From assembly GCA_947497265.1 (NCBI GenBank), contig CANMFP010000002.1, positions 682,001-746,000 on the forward strand: 64,000 nt of DNA, given 5' to 3'. Origin of the DNA: an uncultured Isoptericola sp. (GTDB taxonomy: Bacteria > Actinomycetota > Actinomycetes > Actinomycetales > Cellulomonadaceae). The position numbers and the translations under genes were made by a program. Below the pieces are notes generated by a model. The model saw only the letters and a program-made list of their open reading frames with translations, did not search any database and was not told where the DNA came from. Positions 1 to 8,331 of this stretch are shown here, in pieces (the stretch's first letter is position 1; every line of letters starts with the position of its first letter).

Positions 1-1
1 C

Positions 2-781
2 GAGGTGCGGCGCGTCGACGTCGCGGACACCGACGCGGTGGTCGCGGCGCTGGACGGCGCCGACCTGCTCGTGGCCGAGTCCCCCACGAACCCGATGCTG
101 GAGGTCGCCGACCTGCCCGCGATCCTCGCCGCAGCCCGGGAGCGCGGCGTGCCGTCCGTCGTCGACAACACGTTCGCCACGCCGCTCGGGCAACGACCGC
201 TCGACCTCGGGGCCGACGTCGTCGTCCACTCGGTCACCAAGTATCTGGCCGGCCACTCCGACGTCGTCCTCGGCGCCGTCGTGACGAACGACGACGACGC
301 CGCCGCTCGGGTCCGCGCCTACCGCACGCTGCACGGCGCGATCGCCGGGCCGATGGAGGTCTTCCTCGCACTGCGAGGCCTGCGCACGCTCCACCTGCGC
401 GTCGAACGCGCGAACGCCAACGCCGCCGAGATCGCGCGGCGGCTGGCTGACCACCCTCGCGTCGCCGAGGTGCGGCACCCGTCCCTGCCGTCCGACCCCG
501 GGCACGAGCGGGCCGCGGCGCAGATGGCGTCGTTCGGCGCGATCATCGGCATGCGGCCCGTCGGGGGCATCGAGGCAGCCGACGCCGTCGTCGCCGCGGT
601 GGAGCTCTGGGTGCCCGCCACGTCGCTCGGCGGGGTGGAGTCCACGCTGGAGCGCCGCCGCCGCTTCACCACCGAGTCCCTGACGGTGCCCGAGGACCTG
701 GTGCGCATGTCGGTCGGCGTCGAGGACGTCGAGGACCTCTGGGCGGACCTGTCCCGCGCGCTCGACGGCCTGCCCGTCTAG
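2..781 (+). CDS. PLP-dependent trans-sulfuration enzyme (cystathionine gamma-synthase/lyase family), 5'-truncated
   Basis: The last 259 residues of a Cys/Met-metabolism PLP enzyme; the N terminus lies before the window. The motif VVVHSVTKYLAGHSDVVLG carries the PLP-binding lysine, and an upstream SVVDNTFATP holds the aspartate that contacts the PLP ring. The C-terminal SLGGVEST block is typical of the family. These cytosolic enzymes act on cystathionine or O-acyl-homoserine, and the visible part does not settle gamma-synthase versus gamma-lyase. The segment after SLGGVEST is an Arg-rich RRRRF instead of the common HPxxMTH, which I believe marks an actinobacterial subgroup. The next gene follows on the same strand after 48 nt. 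Confidence 0.9.
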   Translation, partial: EVRRVDVADTDAVVAALDGADLLVAESPTNPMLEVADLPAILAAARERGVPSVVDNTFATPLGQRPLDLGADVVVHSVTKYLAGHSDVVLGAVVTNDDDAAARVRAYRTLHGAIAGPMEVFLALRGLRTLHLRVERANANAAEIARRLADHPRVAEVRHPSLPSDPGHERAAAQMASFGAIIGMRPVGGIEAADAVVAAVELWVPATSLGGVESTLERRRRFTTESLTVPEDLVRMSVGVEDVEDLWADLSRALDGLPV

Positions 782-829
782 GGTGGGACGAGGGGCCGCA
801 CCGCGCTCCCGTGCGACCCGGGAGGCCTC

Positions 830-1483
830 ATGCGTGCGACCCGTCACAGCCGGTCCGGACGGAGGGCTGCCACCACGGCCGCGGCCGTCGCGCTCCTGCT
901 CACCGCGGGCTGCGGCGGCGGGGCCGACCTGCCGGGTTACGGAGACGGCGGCGGCGCCACGGAGATCACCTCACCACCCGAGGACACGGCGTCGCCGGAG
1001 GACGCTGCTTCGCCTGACGCCACGGCATCGCCCGACGGCGGCACGTTCGAGGGCAGCACGGACGCCGCCAGCGGGGAGCCCGGCGGCGACCAGCTGCTCA
1101 CCGTCACCGACGTCGCCGTCGAGCCGCAGGACGGGTTCGACCGGGTGACCTTCACGCTGGACGGCAGCGGGACGCCGGGCTGGCGGGTCGAGTACGTCGA
1201 CCAGGCCCTCGATCCCGGCAAGGGCGACGCCGTGGACGTCGCCGGCGACGCGGTGCTGCAGGTCGTCATCCTCGGCACCGCGATGCCGATGGACTCGGGC
1301 GTCGAGGAGTACGACGGCGCACCGGTCGAGCCCGACGGCGCGACGTCCGTCGAGGAGGTCGTCTACCGCTTCGTCTTCGAGGGGCAGAGCACGGCCTTCG
1401 TCGGGGTCGACGGCGAGGCCAGGCCGTTCGCCGTGTCGGTCGAGGAGGACCCGACGCGCCTCGTGGTCGACGTCGGCCACTGA
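830..1483 (+). CDS. Secreted lipoprotein with AMIN-like domain
   Basis: A 217-residue protein starting at ATG 830 behind a GGGAGG ribosome site. The N terminus has an Arg-rich n-region, a short hydrophobic stretch and a lipobox (LLLTAGC), so it should be anchored outside the membrane through Cys28 or so. A low-complexity Ser/Pro/Asp/Glu linker follows to about residue 75. The remaining globular part (TDVAVEPQDGFDRVTFTL to the C terminus) resembles the actinobacterial AMIN-like beta domain, whose ligand is unknown. It ends 11 nt before the convergent gpsA stop. The lipoprotein call is firm; the function is not known. Confidence 0.75.
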   Translation: MRATRHSRSGRRAATTAAAVALLLTAGCGGGADLPGYGDGGGATEITSPPEDTASPEDAASPDATASPDGGTFEGSTDAASGEPGGDQLLTVTDVAVEPQDGFDRVTFTLDGSGTPGWRVEYVDQALDPGKGDAVDVAGDAVLQVVILGTAMPMDSGVEEYDGAPVEPDGATSVEEVVYRFVFEGQSTAFVGVDGEARPFAVSVEEDPTRLVVDVGH

Positions 1484-1494
1484 GGCGGGACGGC

Positions 1495-2508
1495 TCAGTC
1501 CGTCAGCCGCTCGGCCTTCTGCGGGCGCGAGAGAAGAGCACGGGCCATGTCGTCCACCGACATCCCCTCGTGCAGCACCGCGACGACTCCCGCGGTGATC
1601 GGCATGTCCACGCCGTGCTTCTGCGCCAGCTCCAGCACCGATCGGGAGGACTTCACGCCCTCGGCCGTGGTGCCGGTGGCGACGAGTGCGTCCTCGAGCG
1701 ACATCCCCTGGCCGACGTACTTGCCGAGGGTGTGGTTGCGAGACAGCGGTGAGGCGCACGTCGCCACCAGGTCACCCATCCCTGCCAGGCCGGCGAACGT
1801 CTCGGCCTGCGCGCCGAGCGCCCGGCCGAGCCGGGTGATCTCGACCAGACCGCGGGTGATGACCGTCGCGGTGGTGTTCCAGCCGAAGCCGCGGCCCTGG
1901 GCCATGCCGATCGCCAGCGCGATGACGTTCTTCACCGCGCCGCACAGCTCGACGCCGACGACGTCCGAGTTCGTGTACGGGCGGAAGTACGCGTTGGAGC
2001 ACGCCTCGGCCGCGAGGCGCGCGTTGGCCTCGTCCGGGCACGCGACGACCGTCGCCGTGGGCTGACGTGTCGCGATCTCCTTGGCGAGGTTCGGGCCCGA
2101 GACGACGACGACGCGGTCGAGCGAGATGTCCAGCGCCTCGGCGATGACCTGGCTCATGCGCTTGTCGGTGCTGAGCTCGATGCCCTTCATGAGGGACACC
2201 ACCACGGCGTCCGGCTCCAGGTGCTCGCGCAGCCCTTCGAGAGTCGTGCGCGCCACCTGGGACGGGATGGCGACCACGACGACCCGGGCGCCGGAGAGCG
2301 CGGCGGCGGCGTCCGTCGTCGCGCGCATGGCGGGCAGCTCGACGTCCGGAAGGTACTTGGCGTTGCGGCGGTCCTCCGCGACCTCTCGCGCCACGGCCTC
2401 GTCGCGACCCCACAGCGTGACGTCGCAGCCGGCGTCGGCCATGACCATGGCGAAGGTGGTCCCCCAGGATCCGGAACCGAGGACGGCGGTCTTCAGGACG
2501 CCGCTCAC
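1495..2508 (-). CDS. gpsA: NAD(P)-dependent glycerol-3-phosphate dehydrogenase
   Basis: 337 residues, normal length. It reduces dihydroxyacetone phosphate to sn-glycerol 3-phosphate for phospholipid synthesis in the cytosol. The N-terminal Rossmann motif is VLGSGSWGTTFA. LMKGIE and VVSGPNLAKEIA are the family blocks around the substrate site, and ELCGAVKNVIALAIGMAQG contains the catalytic lysine region. Its start overlaps the stop of the upstream acyltransferase gene by 4 bp, so the two consecutive phospholipid steps are translationally coupled. This pair next to murA is conserved in actinobacteria. Confidence 0.97.
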   Translation of the reverse strand: MSGVLKTAVLGSGSWGTTFAMVMADAGCDVTLWGRDEAVAREVAEDRRNAKYLPDVELPAMRATTDAAAALSGARVVVVAIPSQVARTTLEGLREHLEPDAVVVSLMKGIELSTDKRMSQVIAEALDISLDRVVVVSGPNLAKEIATRQPTATVVACPDEANARLAAEACSNAYFRPYTNSDVVGVELCGAVKNVIALAIGMAQGRGFGWNTTATVITRGLVEITRLGRALGAQAETFAGLAGMGDLVATCASPLSRNHTLGKYVGQGMSLEDALVATGTTAEGVKSSRSVLELAQKHGVDMPITAGVVAVLHEGMSVDDMARALLSRPQKAERLTD

Positions 2509-3266
2509 GGGCGCTCCACCGGTGGGTAGTGCATCTTCTTCACCTCGTAGTCAGGGTGCTTGCGCAGGTCGAACCGCTGCTCCGGCGGCTGCTCGTCGCG
2601 AAGGTCGGCGAGCAGCACGGTGATCGCGTCCATCACGCGGTTCATCACCTCGCGCAGCGTGGCGGCGTCCTGCGGGCGGTCGTACAGGTCGGACAGGTCC
2701 ACGGGCGGTCCAGCGACGACCTGCACCCGCTTGCGCGGGAACGGCTTGGGCAGCTTGCCGTAGCGCGGCAGGATGTCGACGGCTCCCCACTGCGCGATCG
2801 GCACCACCGGCAGCCGGGTGGTCAGCGCGATGCGCGCGAGACCGGTCTTGGGTTCCATCGGCCAGCAGTCCGGGTCGCGCGTGAGCGTCCCCTCGGGGAA
2901 GACCGCCACGCAGGCGCCGTCGCCGAGCTCCTCACCGGCACGCTGCAACGAACGTGCCGCGGCCGCGCTCCCCCGGTCCACCGGGATCATGTTGGTGGCC
3001 CGCAGCGCGGAACCCACGACGGGAGCCGTGAACAGGCTGCGCTTGGCCAGCACGCGCGGCTCGAAGCCCTGGTCGAACAGGTAGTGCACGAACGTCAGGG
3101 CGTCGAGCTCGGTGACGTGGTTCGCCGCGGCGATGAAGCCGCCCTCGGTCGGGAAGTTCTCGCTGCCGCTCCACTCGTAGCGGCACATCGAGAACATCGT
3201 CGACCGGACGATCTTCGCGATGACGCGATAGAGACGCGACTCGGGTCTGGCGGGGGGCACGGCCAC
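2505..3266 (-). CDS. 1-acyl-sn-glycerol-3-phosphate acyltransferase (PlsC-like)
   Basis: 253 residues from GTG 3266. The acyltransferase motif I (NHVTELDAL, HX4D type) is near residue 50 and motif III (FPEGTLTRD) is near residue 125; these bind the acyl donor and the phosphate of the acceptor. The expected role is acylation of lysophosphatidate at the membrane, right after GpsA makes glycerol 3-phosphate, which fits the 4-bp overlap with gpsA. A Gly/Pro/Arg-rich tail extends past the fold. The acyl chain and acceptor specificity cannot be read from sequence, so a related lysophospholipid acyltransferase is possible. Confidence 0.9.
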   Translation of the reverse strand: MAVPPARPESRLYRVIAKIVRSTMFSMCRYEWSGSENFPTEGGFIAAANHVTELDALTFVHYLFDQGFEPRVLAKRSLFTAPVVGSALRATNMIPVDRGSAAAARSLQRAGEELGDGACVAVFPEGTLTRDPDCWPMEPKTGLARIALTTRLPVVPIAQWGAVDILPRYGKLPKPFPRKRVQVVAGPPVDLSDLYDRPQDAATLREVMNRVMDAITVLLADLRDEQPPEQRFDLRKHPDYEVKKMHYPPVERP

Positions 3267-3338
3267 AGAGCCTACCTGCCCGACGGCGGCACGGTGCCCA
3301 GTGGGCCCGGCCCCGGCGAGCAGATGGACCTCGGCGCG

Positions 3339-4655
3339 TCAGCCGCGGGTGACGTCGGCGCCCAGGGCGACGAGCTTGTCCTGGAAGGACTCATAACCCC
3401 GGTCGATCAACGAGATACCCCGCACCGTCGAGGTGCCCTTGGCCGCCAACGCAGCGATCAGGTGGGAGAACCCGCCGCGCAGGTCCGGCACCTCGATGTC
3501 CGCCGCCGCCAACGGCGTCGGCCCCGAGACCACCGCCGAGTGATGGAAGTTGCGCTGCCCGAACCGGCAGTCGCCCCCACCCAAGCACTCCTTGTACACC
3601 TGGATCGTGGCACCCATCTGCCGCAACGCCTCGGTGAACCCGAAACGGTTCTCATACACCGTCTCGTGCACGATCGACAGCCCCGTGGCCTGCGTCAACG
3701 CCACCACCAACGGCTGCTGCCAGTCCGTCATGAAGCCCGGATGCACATCCGTCTCCAGCACGATCGGGCGCAGATCACCGCCGGGGTGCCAGAACCGGAT
3801 CCCGTCGTCCTGGACGTCGAACTGCCCACCCACCTTGCGGAACGTGTTCAAGAACGTCATCATCTCCGGCTGCGAAGCGCCCTTGATCGTCACGTCCCCA
3901 CCGGTGGCCAAGGCTGCCGAGGCCCAGGACGCCGCCTCGATCCGGTCCCCCAACGCCGTGTGGTTGTACCCCTCGAGACGATCCACACCCTCGATCCGGA
4001 TCACCCGATCGGTGTCCACCGAGATGATCGCGCCCATCTTCTGCAGCACCGCGATCAGATCCATGATCTCCGGCTCCGTGGCCGCACCCGACAGCTCCGT
4101 GATCCCCTCAGCACGCACCGCCGTCAGCAACAGCTGCTCCGTCGCCCCCACCGACGGGTACGGCAACGTGATCTTCGTGCCCTGCAACCGCCGCGGCGCC
4201 CGCAGATGGATCCCGTTCGGACGCTTGTCCACCACCGCACCGAACTGCCGCAAGATGTCCAGGTGGTAGTCGATCGGCCGATCCCCGATCCGGCAACCAC
4301 CCAGATCCGGGATGAACGCCTCACCCAACCGGTGCAACAACGGACCACAGAACAAGATCGGGATCCGGCTCGCCCCCGCATGCGCATCGATGTCCGCCAC
4401 GTGCGCCGACTCCACGTTCGACGGATCCAGGTCCAAGATCCCCGCGTCCGGGTCGTACTTCACGTTCACCCCGTGCAGGTCCAACAACCCCGAGACCACA
4501 CCCACGTCCCGGATCTGCGGCACGTTGCGCAACACGCTCGCGGACTCACCCAGCAACGACGCCACCATCGCCTTGGACACGAAGTTCTTCGCACCCCGCA
4601 CCGAGATGGTGCCCTGCAACGGCGTCCCACCGTTCACGTACAGCAGATCAGTCAT
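3339..4655 (-). CDS. murA: UDP-N-acetylglucosamine 1-carboxyvinyltransferase
   Basis: 438 residues. It transfers enolpyruvate from PEP to UDP-GlcNAc, the first committed step of peptidoglycan synthesis. The RGAKN motif near residue 20 holds the conserved Lys-Asn pair, and the PEP-reactive cysteine is Cys121 in LGGCRIGDRPID, so the fosfomycin-target cysteine is present and not replaced by Asp as in mycobacteria. Codon use differs from both neighbours: a stretch around residues 97-125 uses TTG, GGT and GAT repeatedly, where flanking genes use CTG/CTC, GGC and GAC. The 72-bp gap to the acyltransferase suggests an operon. Confidence 0.96.
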   Translation of the reverse strand: MTDLLYVNGGTPLQGTISVRGAKNFVSKAMVASLLGESASVLRNVPQIRDVGVVSGLLDLHGVNVKYDPDAGILDLDPSNVESAHVADIDAHAGASRIPILFCGPLLHRLGEAFIPDLGGCRIGDRPIDYHLDILRQFGAVVDKRPNGIHLRAPRRLQGTKITLPYPSVGATEQLLLTAVRAEGITELSGAATEPEIMDLIAVLQKMGAIISVDTDRVIRIEGVDRLEGYNHTALGDRIEAASWASAALATGGDVTIKGASQPEMMTFLNTFRKVGGQFDVQDDGIRFWHPGGDLRPIVLETDVHPGFMTDWQQPLVVALTQATGLSIVHETVYENRFGFTEALRQMGATIQVYKECLGGGDCRFGQRNFHHSAVVSGPTPLAAADIEVPDLRGGFSHLIAALAAKGTSTVRGISLIDRGYESFQDKLVALGADVTRG

Positions 4656-4688
4656 AGCTCGTCGTACATCCTGTCGTCACGGGGTGCA

Positions 4689-4706
4689 GCAGCACGATGG
4701 TGCTGC
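4689..4706 (-). terminator. Small hairpin in the murA upstream region
   Basis: A perfect 7-bp stem (GCAGCAC/GTGCTGC) with a 4-nt loop, in the 212-bp gap between the end of the WYL regulator and the start of murA on the minus strand. There is no U-run. It may end the regulator transcript or fold in the murA leader. Nothing else recognisable was seen in this gap. Confidence 0.3.
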
Positions 4707-4867
4707 CCTGGAGCGGGCCGTGAGGGCTCGCGGCGCGCGGGTGTGCGCAGCGCGTTCGATCCTGCCCTCGCAGGCCCGGTGGTGCCAACATCCGGCACGC
4801 CCGCAGTATTCACGTTCACCACACCTTCACGCCGCGGACGCGGACTCGCGCGACGGCGTGCCGGTCT

Positions 4868-5818
4868 TCACGGGATCGTGACGTATCGGGCGACCAGCTC
4901 GGCGCCGAGGCGGGCGAGCTCCGCACGCACCTCGGGCGGATCCTCCACCACGGCTCCGTCGCCCCAGCCGGCGAGGTGCCTCGCGACGTCGAGCGGCGTC
5001 GGTGCGCCGACGCGCACCCGGACCACGCCGTCGTCCGCCGCGCCCTCGACGCTCACGTGCCGGCCGAACTGGGCTCGCAAGACCCCGACGTGCCGCTCCG
5101 GGACGCGGACCGTGGCCCAGGTCGTCGAGCGCAACGTCTCGACCTCGTCGACCACCTGCGCCCACACGGCGCCGAGGTCCAGGTCCGCCGGCACCTCGGC
5201 AGCGTCATCGGTGACCTCCGCCGCGACGACGCGGTCGACCCGGTAGGTGCGCGGTCCGCGATCCGTCCCGGCCACGAGGTACCAGGTGCCGTCCTTGTCC
5301 ACCGCGCCCCACGGGTCGACGACACGGTCCGACGACCGCCCGGTGGCGCCGGTGTACCGCAGCCGGACGCGCCGCCGTCGGACGACGGCGTCCTGCAGCG
5401 CCTCGAGGTGCGGCGCCTGTTCCCGGGCGGCAGCGCCCCATCGCTCGCGGTCGACGACGGTGGCGACGGCCGCCGCCTCGGCCTCGGCCCGGAACGGCGT
5501 GGGCAGCGCCCGGACGAGCTTGCGCAACGCCGCGCTCGCGTCGTCGTCCGCGGCGATGGCCGGTCCCGCACGGAGGAACAGCGCGCGGGCCTCCGGCGCG
5601 GTGAGACCGCTGAGGTCGGTCCGGGCGCCGCCGAGCAGCGACCATCCGCCGCCCCGGCCGCGCTGCGGGTACACGGGGACCCCGGCGGCCGACAGCGCCT
5701 CCAGGTCGCGGCGTGCGGTGGCCACCGAGACCTCCAGGGCGTCGGCGAGCTCGCCGGCGGTCACCCGCGGCCGGGACTGCAGGTGCAGGAGCACCTGGAT
5801 GAGGCGATCGGCTCGCAC
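4868..5818 (-). CDS. WYL-domain transcriptional regulator (HTH_11 + WYL)
   Basis: 316 residues from GTG 5818. Residues 1-60 are a DeoR-like winged helix (RLIQVLLHLQSRPRVTAGELADALEVSVATARRDLEAL is one continuous domain; the recognition helix is SVATARRDL). Residues 145-225 form a WYL domain with RLRYTGATG, DPWGAV and WYLVAGTDRGPRTYRVDRV. A helical extension follows. WYL proteins sense small ligands, often nucleic acids or nucleotides, and regulate adjacent genes. It is divergent from a VOC-fold gene 102 bp away, which is its most likely target. The ligand is unknown. Confidence 0.88.
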   Translation of the reverse strand: MRADRLIQVLLHLQSRPRVTAGELADALEVSVATARRDLEALSAAGVPVYPQRGRGGGWSLLGGARTDLSGLTAPEARALFLRAGPAIAADDDASAALRKLVRALPTPFRAEAEAAAVATVVDRERWGAAAREQAPHLEALQDAVVRRRRVRLRYTGATGRSSDRVVDPWGAVDKDGTWYLVAGTDRGPRTYRVDRVVAAEVTDDAAEVPADLDLGAVWAQVVDEVETLRSTTWATVRVPERHVGVLRAQFGRHVSVEGAADDGVVRVRVGAPTPLDVARHLAGWGDGAVVEDPPEVRAELARLGAELVARYVTIP

Positions 5819-5920
5819 ATCTCGAGACTGCCACAGAAAGTAGTCAGAAGGTGAGCACTTTGCCGCGCAGGATGGATCTCGACGGTGTCACCGAGGCGCC
5901 GCACCACCGGGAGGATGACC

Positions 5921-6331
5921 ATGCTGCGCGGACTCACCACCATCACGTACTTCGCCGACGACGTCGCCGCGGCCCGCGACTGGTACGCCGAGGTCCTCGG
6001 CGCCGAGGCCTACTTCGCCCGCGAGGTCGAGGGCACCCTGGCGTACGCCGAGTTCCGCATCGGCGACTACCAGCACGAGCTCGGGATCATCGACCGACGG
6101 TTCGCGTCGGTCGCCCGTACCGAAGAGCCGACCGGCGCGGTCGCCTACTGGGCGGTGGACGACGTCGCGGCGACGTACGAGCGGCTGCTCGCCCTGGGCG
6201 CCGTCGGCCACGACGAGCCGACCGAGCGCGGCCCGGGGTTCGTCACCGCGACCGTCGTCGACCCTTTCGGCAACCTGCTCGGGGTGATGGAGAACGCCCA
6301 TTACGACGAGGTGCTCGACTCGCTGCGGTGA
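5921..6331 (+). CDS. VOC-fold (glyoxalase/bleomycin-resistance type) protein
   Basis: 136 residues if translation starts at ATG 5921, which has GAGG six nucleotides upstream; ATG 5915 overlaps that site and is less likely. Two beta-alpha-beta-beta-beta repeats are recognisable: VAAARDWYAEVLGAEAYF in the first and GAVGHDEPTERGPGFVTATVVDPFGNLLGVMEN in the second. VOC proteins are small metal-binding lyases, dioxygenases or drug-binding proteins, and the substrate is not apparent. The divergent WYL regulator probably controls it. The gene converges on the DUF1877 gene with 13 bp between stops. Confidence 0.85.
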   Translation: MLRGLTTITYFADDVAAARDWYAEVLGAEAYFAREVEGTLAYAEFRIGDYQHELGIIDRRFASVARTEEPTGAVAYWAVDDVAATYERLLALGAVGHDEPTERGPGFVTATVVDPFGNLLGVMENAHYDEVLDSLR

Positions 6332-6344
6332 CGACGGGTTGGTG

Positions 6345-6845
6345 TCAGTTCAGCATCAGCACGACGCCGTCACCCGCGGCGGCTGCCGCGGAGCAGAAGC
6401 GCCGCAGCTCGTCGTACCGCTCGCCGAGCACCTGGGGTCGTTCCTCGGCCAGGTGCTCGGCGGGGTCGGGGCACCCGTCGCCGTCGCAGAGGCGCGTGAC
6501 GTCATACCCGTCGGCCAGCGCCGCGAAGGGCGTCGCGCTGAGGAACGCGGCGGCGTGACGTACCTCGTCGGGAGTGAGCGAGCGCACCGGGCCCAGCCCG
6601 CCGTCGATCCCCAGCGGCGTGCCGCCGTGGACGACGTCGACCGCCGGCTCCCGCGCACGGAGCAGGGCGTCCAGCGGGCCCCACGCCCGGCCGACGCTGA
6701 AGTAGCGCGCCTCCTCGGGCTCCAGGTCGAGCTCGACCCACTCCTCGGCGAGCGCGTCGAGACGTTCCGCGGCCCACGCCGCGTCCGACTGCGCCCTGTC
6801 CATGTCCGCGGCCGCGAGCCGCGCGTACTCGCAGTGAATGCCCAT
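6345..6845 (-). CDS. DUF1877 (YfbM-like) family protein
   Basis: 166 residues from the ATG at 6845 (MGIHCEYARL), the standard N terminus of this family; longer upstream starts add an Arg/Pro-rich non-conserved segment. Internal motifs fit DUF1877: WVELDLEPEEARYFSVGRAW, near a domain that packs as an alpha-beta fold, and GTPLGIDGGLGPVRSLTPDEV. The function of the family is unknown; it is a small cytosolic protein with no signal or membrane segment. It stands alone, with a long inverted repeat upstream. Confidence 0.82.
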   Translation of the reverse strand: MGIHCEYARLAAADMDRAQSDAAWAAERLDALAEEWVELDLEPEEARYFSVGRAWGPLDALLRAREPAVDVVHGGTPLGIDGGLGPVRSLTPDEVRHAAAFLSATPFAALADGYDVTRLCDGDGCPDPAEHLAEERPQVLGERYDELRRFCSAAAAAGDGVVLMLN

Positions 6846-6909
6846 GGCCCGCGACCGTAGCGGTACGGCGGGCACCGCAGGGCGGGCAAAACGGCCGGAC
6901 CGGTGCTGA

Positions 6910-6958
6910 CCGCGCAAAACGTCACGCAAGACTGTGAGATGCGACAAGTTTTGCGCGG
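6910..6958. repeat. 11-bp perfect inverted repeat with A-rich arms
   Basis: CCGCGCAAAAC (6910-6920) is repeated in inverse at 6948-6958 with 27 nt between. It lies between the end of the MarP-like gene and the start of the DUF1877 gene, both on the minus strand. It could be a terminator stem or a regulator site near the DUF1877 promoter. The AAAA/TTTT core is unusual in this GC-rich sequence. Confidence 0.5.
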
Positions 6959-7008
6959 CGATCCGGGCACAACTCGGGTGTAGTCATCAGGGGTGTGCTG
7001 GCGATACG

Positions 7009-8181
7009 TCAGCGGGCACAGCTTCCGGGCGTGACCGCGGCGTCCAGGTCGGGGGCCTGCGCGACCACGGGCATCAGCTCGGTGGTGGTCACGCCGTACG
7101 CGAGGGCGTCACCTCCGCTGGACCGCCCGAAGATCACGCCGACGACGTCACCGTCGGTGGACAGCACCGGACCACCGGAGCTGCCGGGATGCACGCTGGC
7201 GGCGAGCGCATAGATGTCGCGCTCGCCACCTCCCGTGCCACCGGACCCGGGGATCCGCACCGGGCCGACGTCGAGCACCTCGGCGCCCGTCGAGGTGAAC
7301 GGACCGCCGTGCGGATACCCCTGGACGGCGGCCGGGTCGCCGGTCTCGAGCGTCGGCGCGACGCTCAGGGGGTCGGCGTCCAACCCGTCGACGGCGACGA
7401 CGGCGAGGTCCGCCCCGGGGTCGTAGTACACGACCCGCCCCTCCTGCGCCGGTCGTCCCGGGAGCTCGACCAGCGGCCGGTCCACGCCCGCCACCACGTG
7501 CGCGTTCGTCACCACGCGGTCCGGGGAGCTGACGAAACCCGACCCGGTGATCCCGGTCCCGCAGGCGTACGCCGTGCCCCAGATCCGCGCGACCGACTGG
7601 GCAGACGCCTCGAGCGCCGGGTCGTCCAGGTCGACCGTGGGTGCCGTCGTCGTCCGGCGCGGATCCAGCAGGCCGTCCAGACGCGGCAGGCCGTCGTCCA
7701 GCACCGCGCCGCGGACCTCGGCCAGGGACCGACTGACCGGCGTCGGCGTGAGGTCCTCGATGCTGCGCAGCACCGCGGACGACGAGACGGCGGACGCGAC
7801 GCCCGGCGTGCCGGTCGCCTTCACGGCTGTTCCGACGAACGACAGTGCGAGAGCCGCCACCACCAGGCTGGCGACGCCGCCGAGGAGCCGGTCGAGCGGC
7901 CGCAGCCCCGAGCGGTCCACCTGCTGGCGCAGGCTGTGTCCTACGCCGGCACCCATCGACGCCCCGAGCAGCGGCAGCGCGACGGCCAGGAGCACCGTCG
8001 CCGGACCGCGCCACTGCGGTTCCGGCAGCGCGTCGACCACCAGCGGGACGACGAGGAAGGCGGCCACTCCCCCGACGACGAGACCGACGAGCCCGCCGAG
8101 CGTGGCGAGCAGCCCGCGGCTCAGCCCCGCCATCAGGGCGAACAGCAGGACGACGACGAGCACCAGGTCGAGCAGGGTCAC
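7009..8181 (-). CDS. marP: MarP-type membrane serine protease (CvpA-like TM domain + trypsin-like domain)
   Basis: 390 residues from GTG 8181 behind GGAGG. Residues 1-120 form about four transmembrane helices (MTLLDLVLVVVLLFALMAGL begins the first). The periplasmic part carries a trypsin-like triad: His228 in TNAHVV, Asp258 in PGADLAVV and Ser335 in HPGSSGGPV. Cys207 and Cys388 lie where mycobacterial MarP forms its regulatory disulfide. MarP protects cell envelope integrity in acid and oxidative stress by cleaving periplasmic targets. Length and residue spacing match MarP closely; the orthology is inferred, not searched. Confidence 0.9.
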   Translation of the reverse strand: MTLLDLVLVVVLLFALMAGLSRGLLATLGGLVGLVVGGVAAFLVVPLVVDALPEPQWRGPATVLLAVALPLLGASMGAGVGHSLRQQVDRSGLRPLDRLLGGVASLVVAALALSFVGTAVKATGTPGVASAVSSSAVLRSIEDLTPTPVSRSLAEVRGAVLDDGLPRLDGLLDPRRTTTAPTVDLDDPALEASAQSVARIWGTAYACGTGITGSGFVSSPDRVVTNAHVVAGVDRPLVELPGRPAQEGRVVYYDPGADLAVVAVDGLDADPLSVAPTLETGDPAAVQGYPHGGPFTSTGAEVLDVGPVRIPGSGGTGGGERDIYALAASVHPGSSGGPVLSTDGDVVGVIFGRSSGGDALAYGVTTTELMPVVAQAPDLDAAVTPGSCAR

Positions 8182-8331
8182 GGGGCCTCCGCGGGCGGGC
8201 TGGGACGTCGGGGACCGCTGAGAATACGCGGTCGACCTGGATGTCCGCTGAGGTCCTGGTCCGCGCCTCGAGAGGCCCGGCGTACACTCCCGGGAGGAGC
8301 TGACCCTGGTTCCCCGATCATGGGAGTCCGG

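Noticed and set aside
2529-5246. Long plus-strand frame of about 905 residues opposite the acyltransferase, murA and WYL genes
   Set aside because: It is an antisense frame kept open by high GC; it is Arg/His/Gln-rich with no known domain and the opposite strand has real genes.
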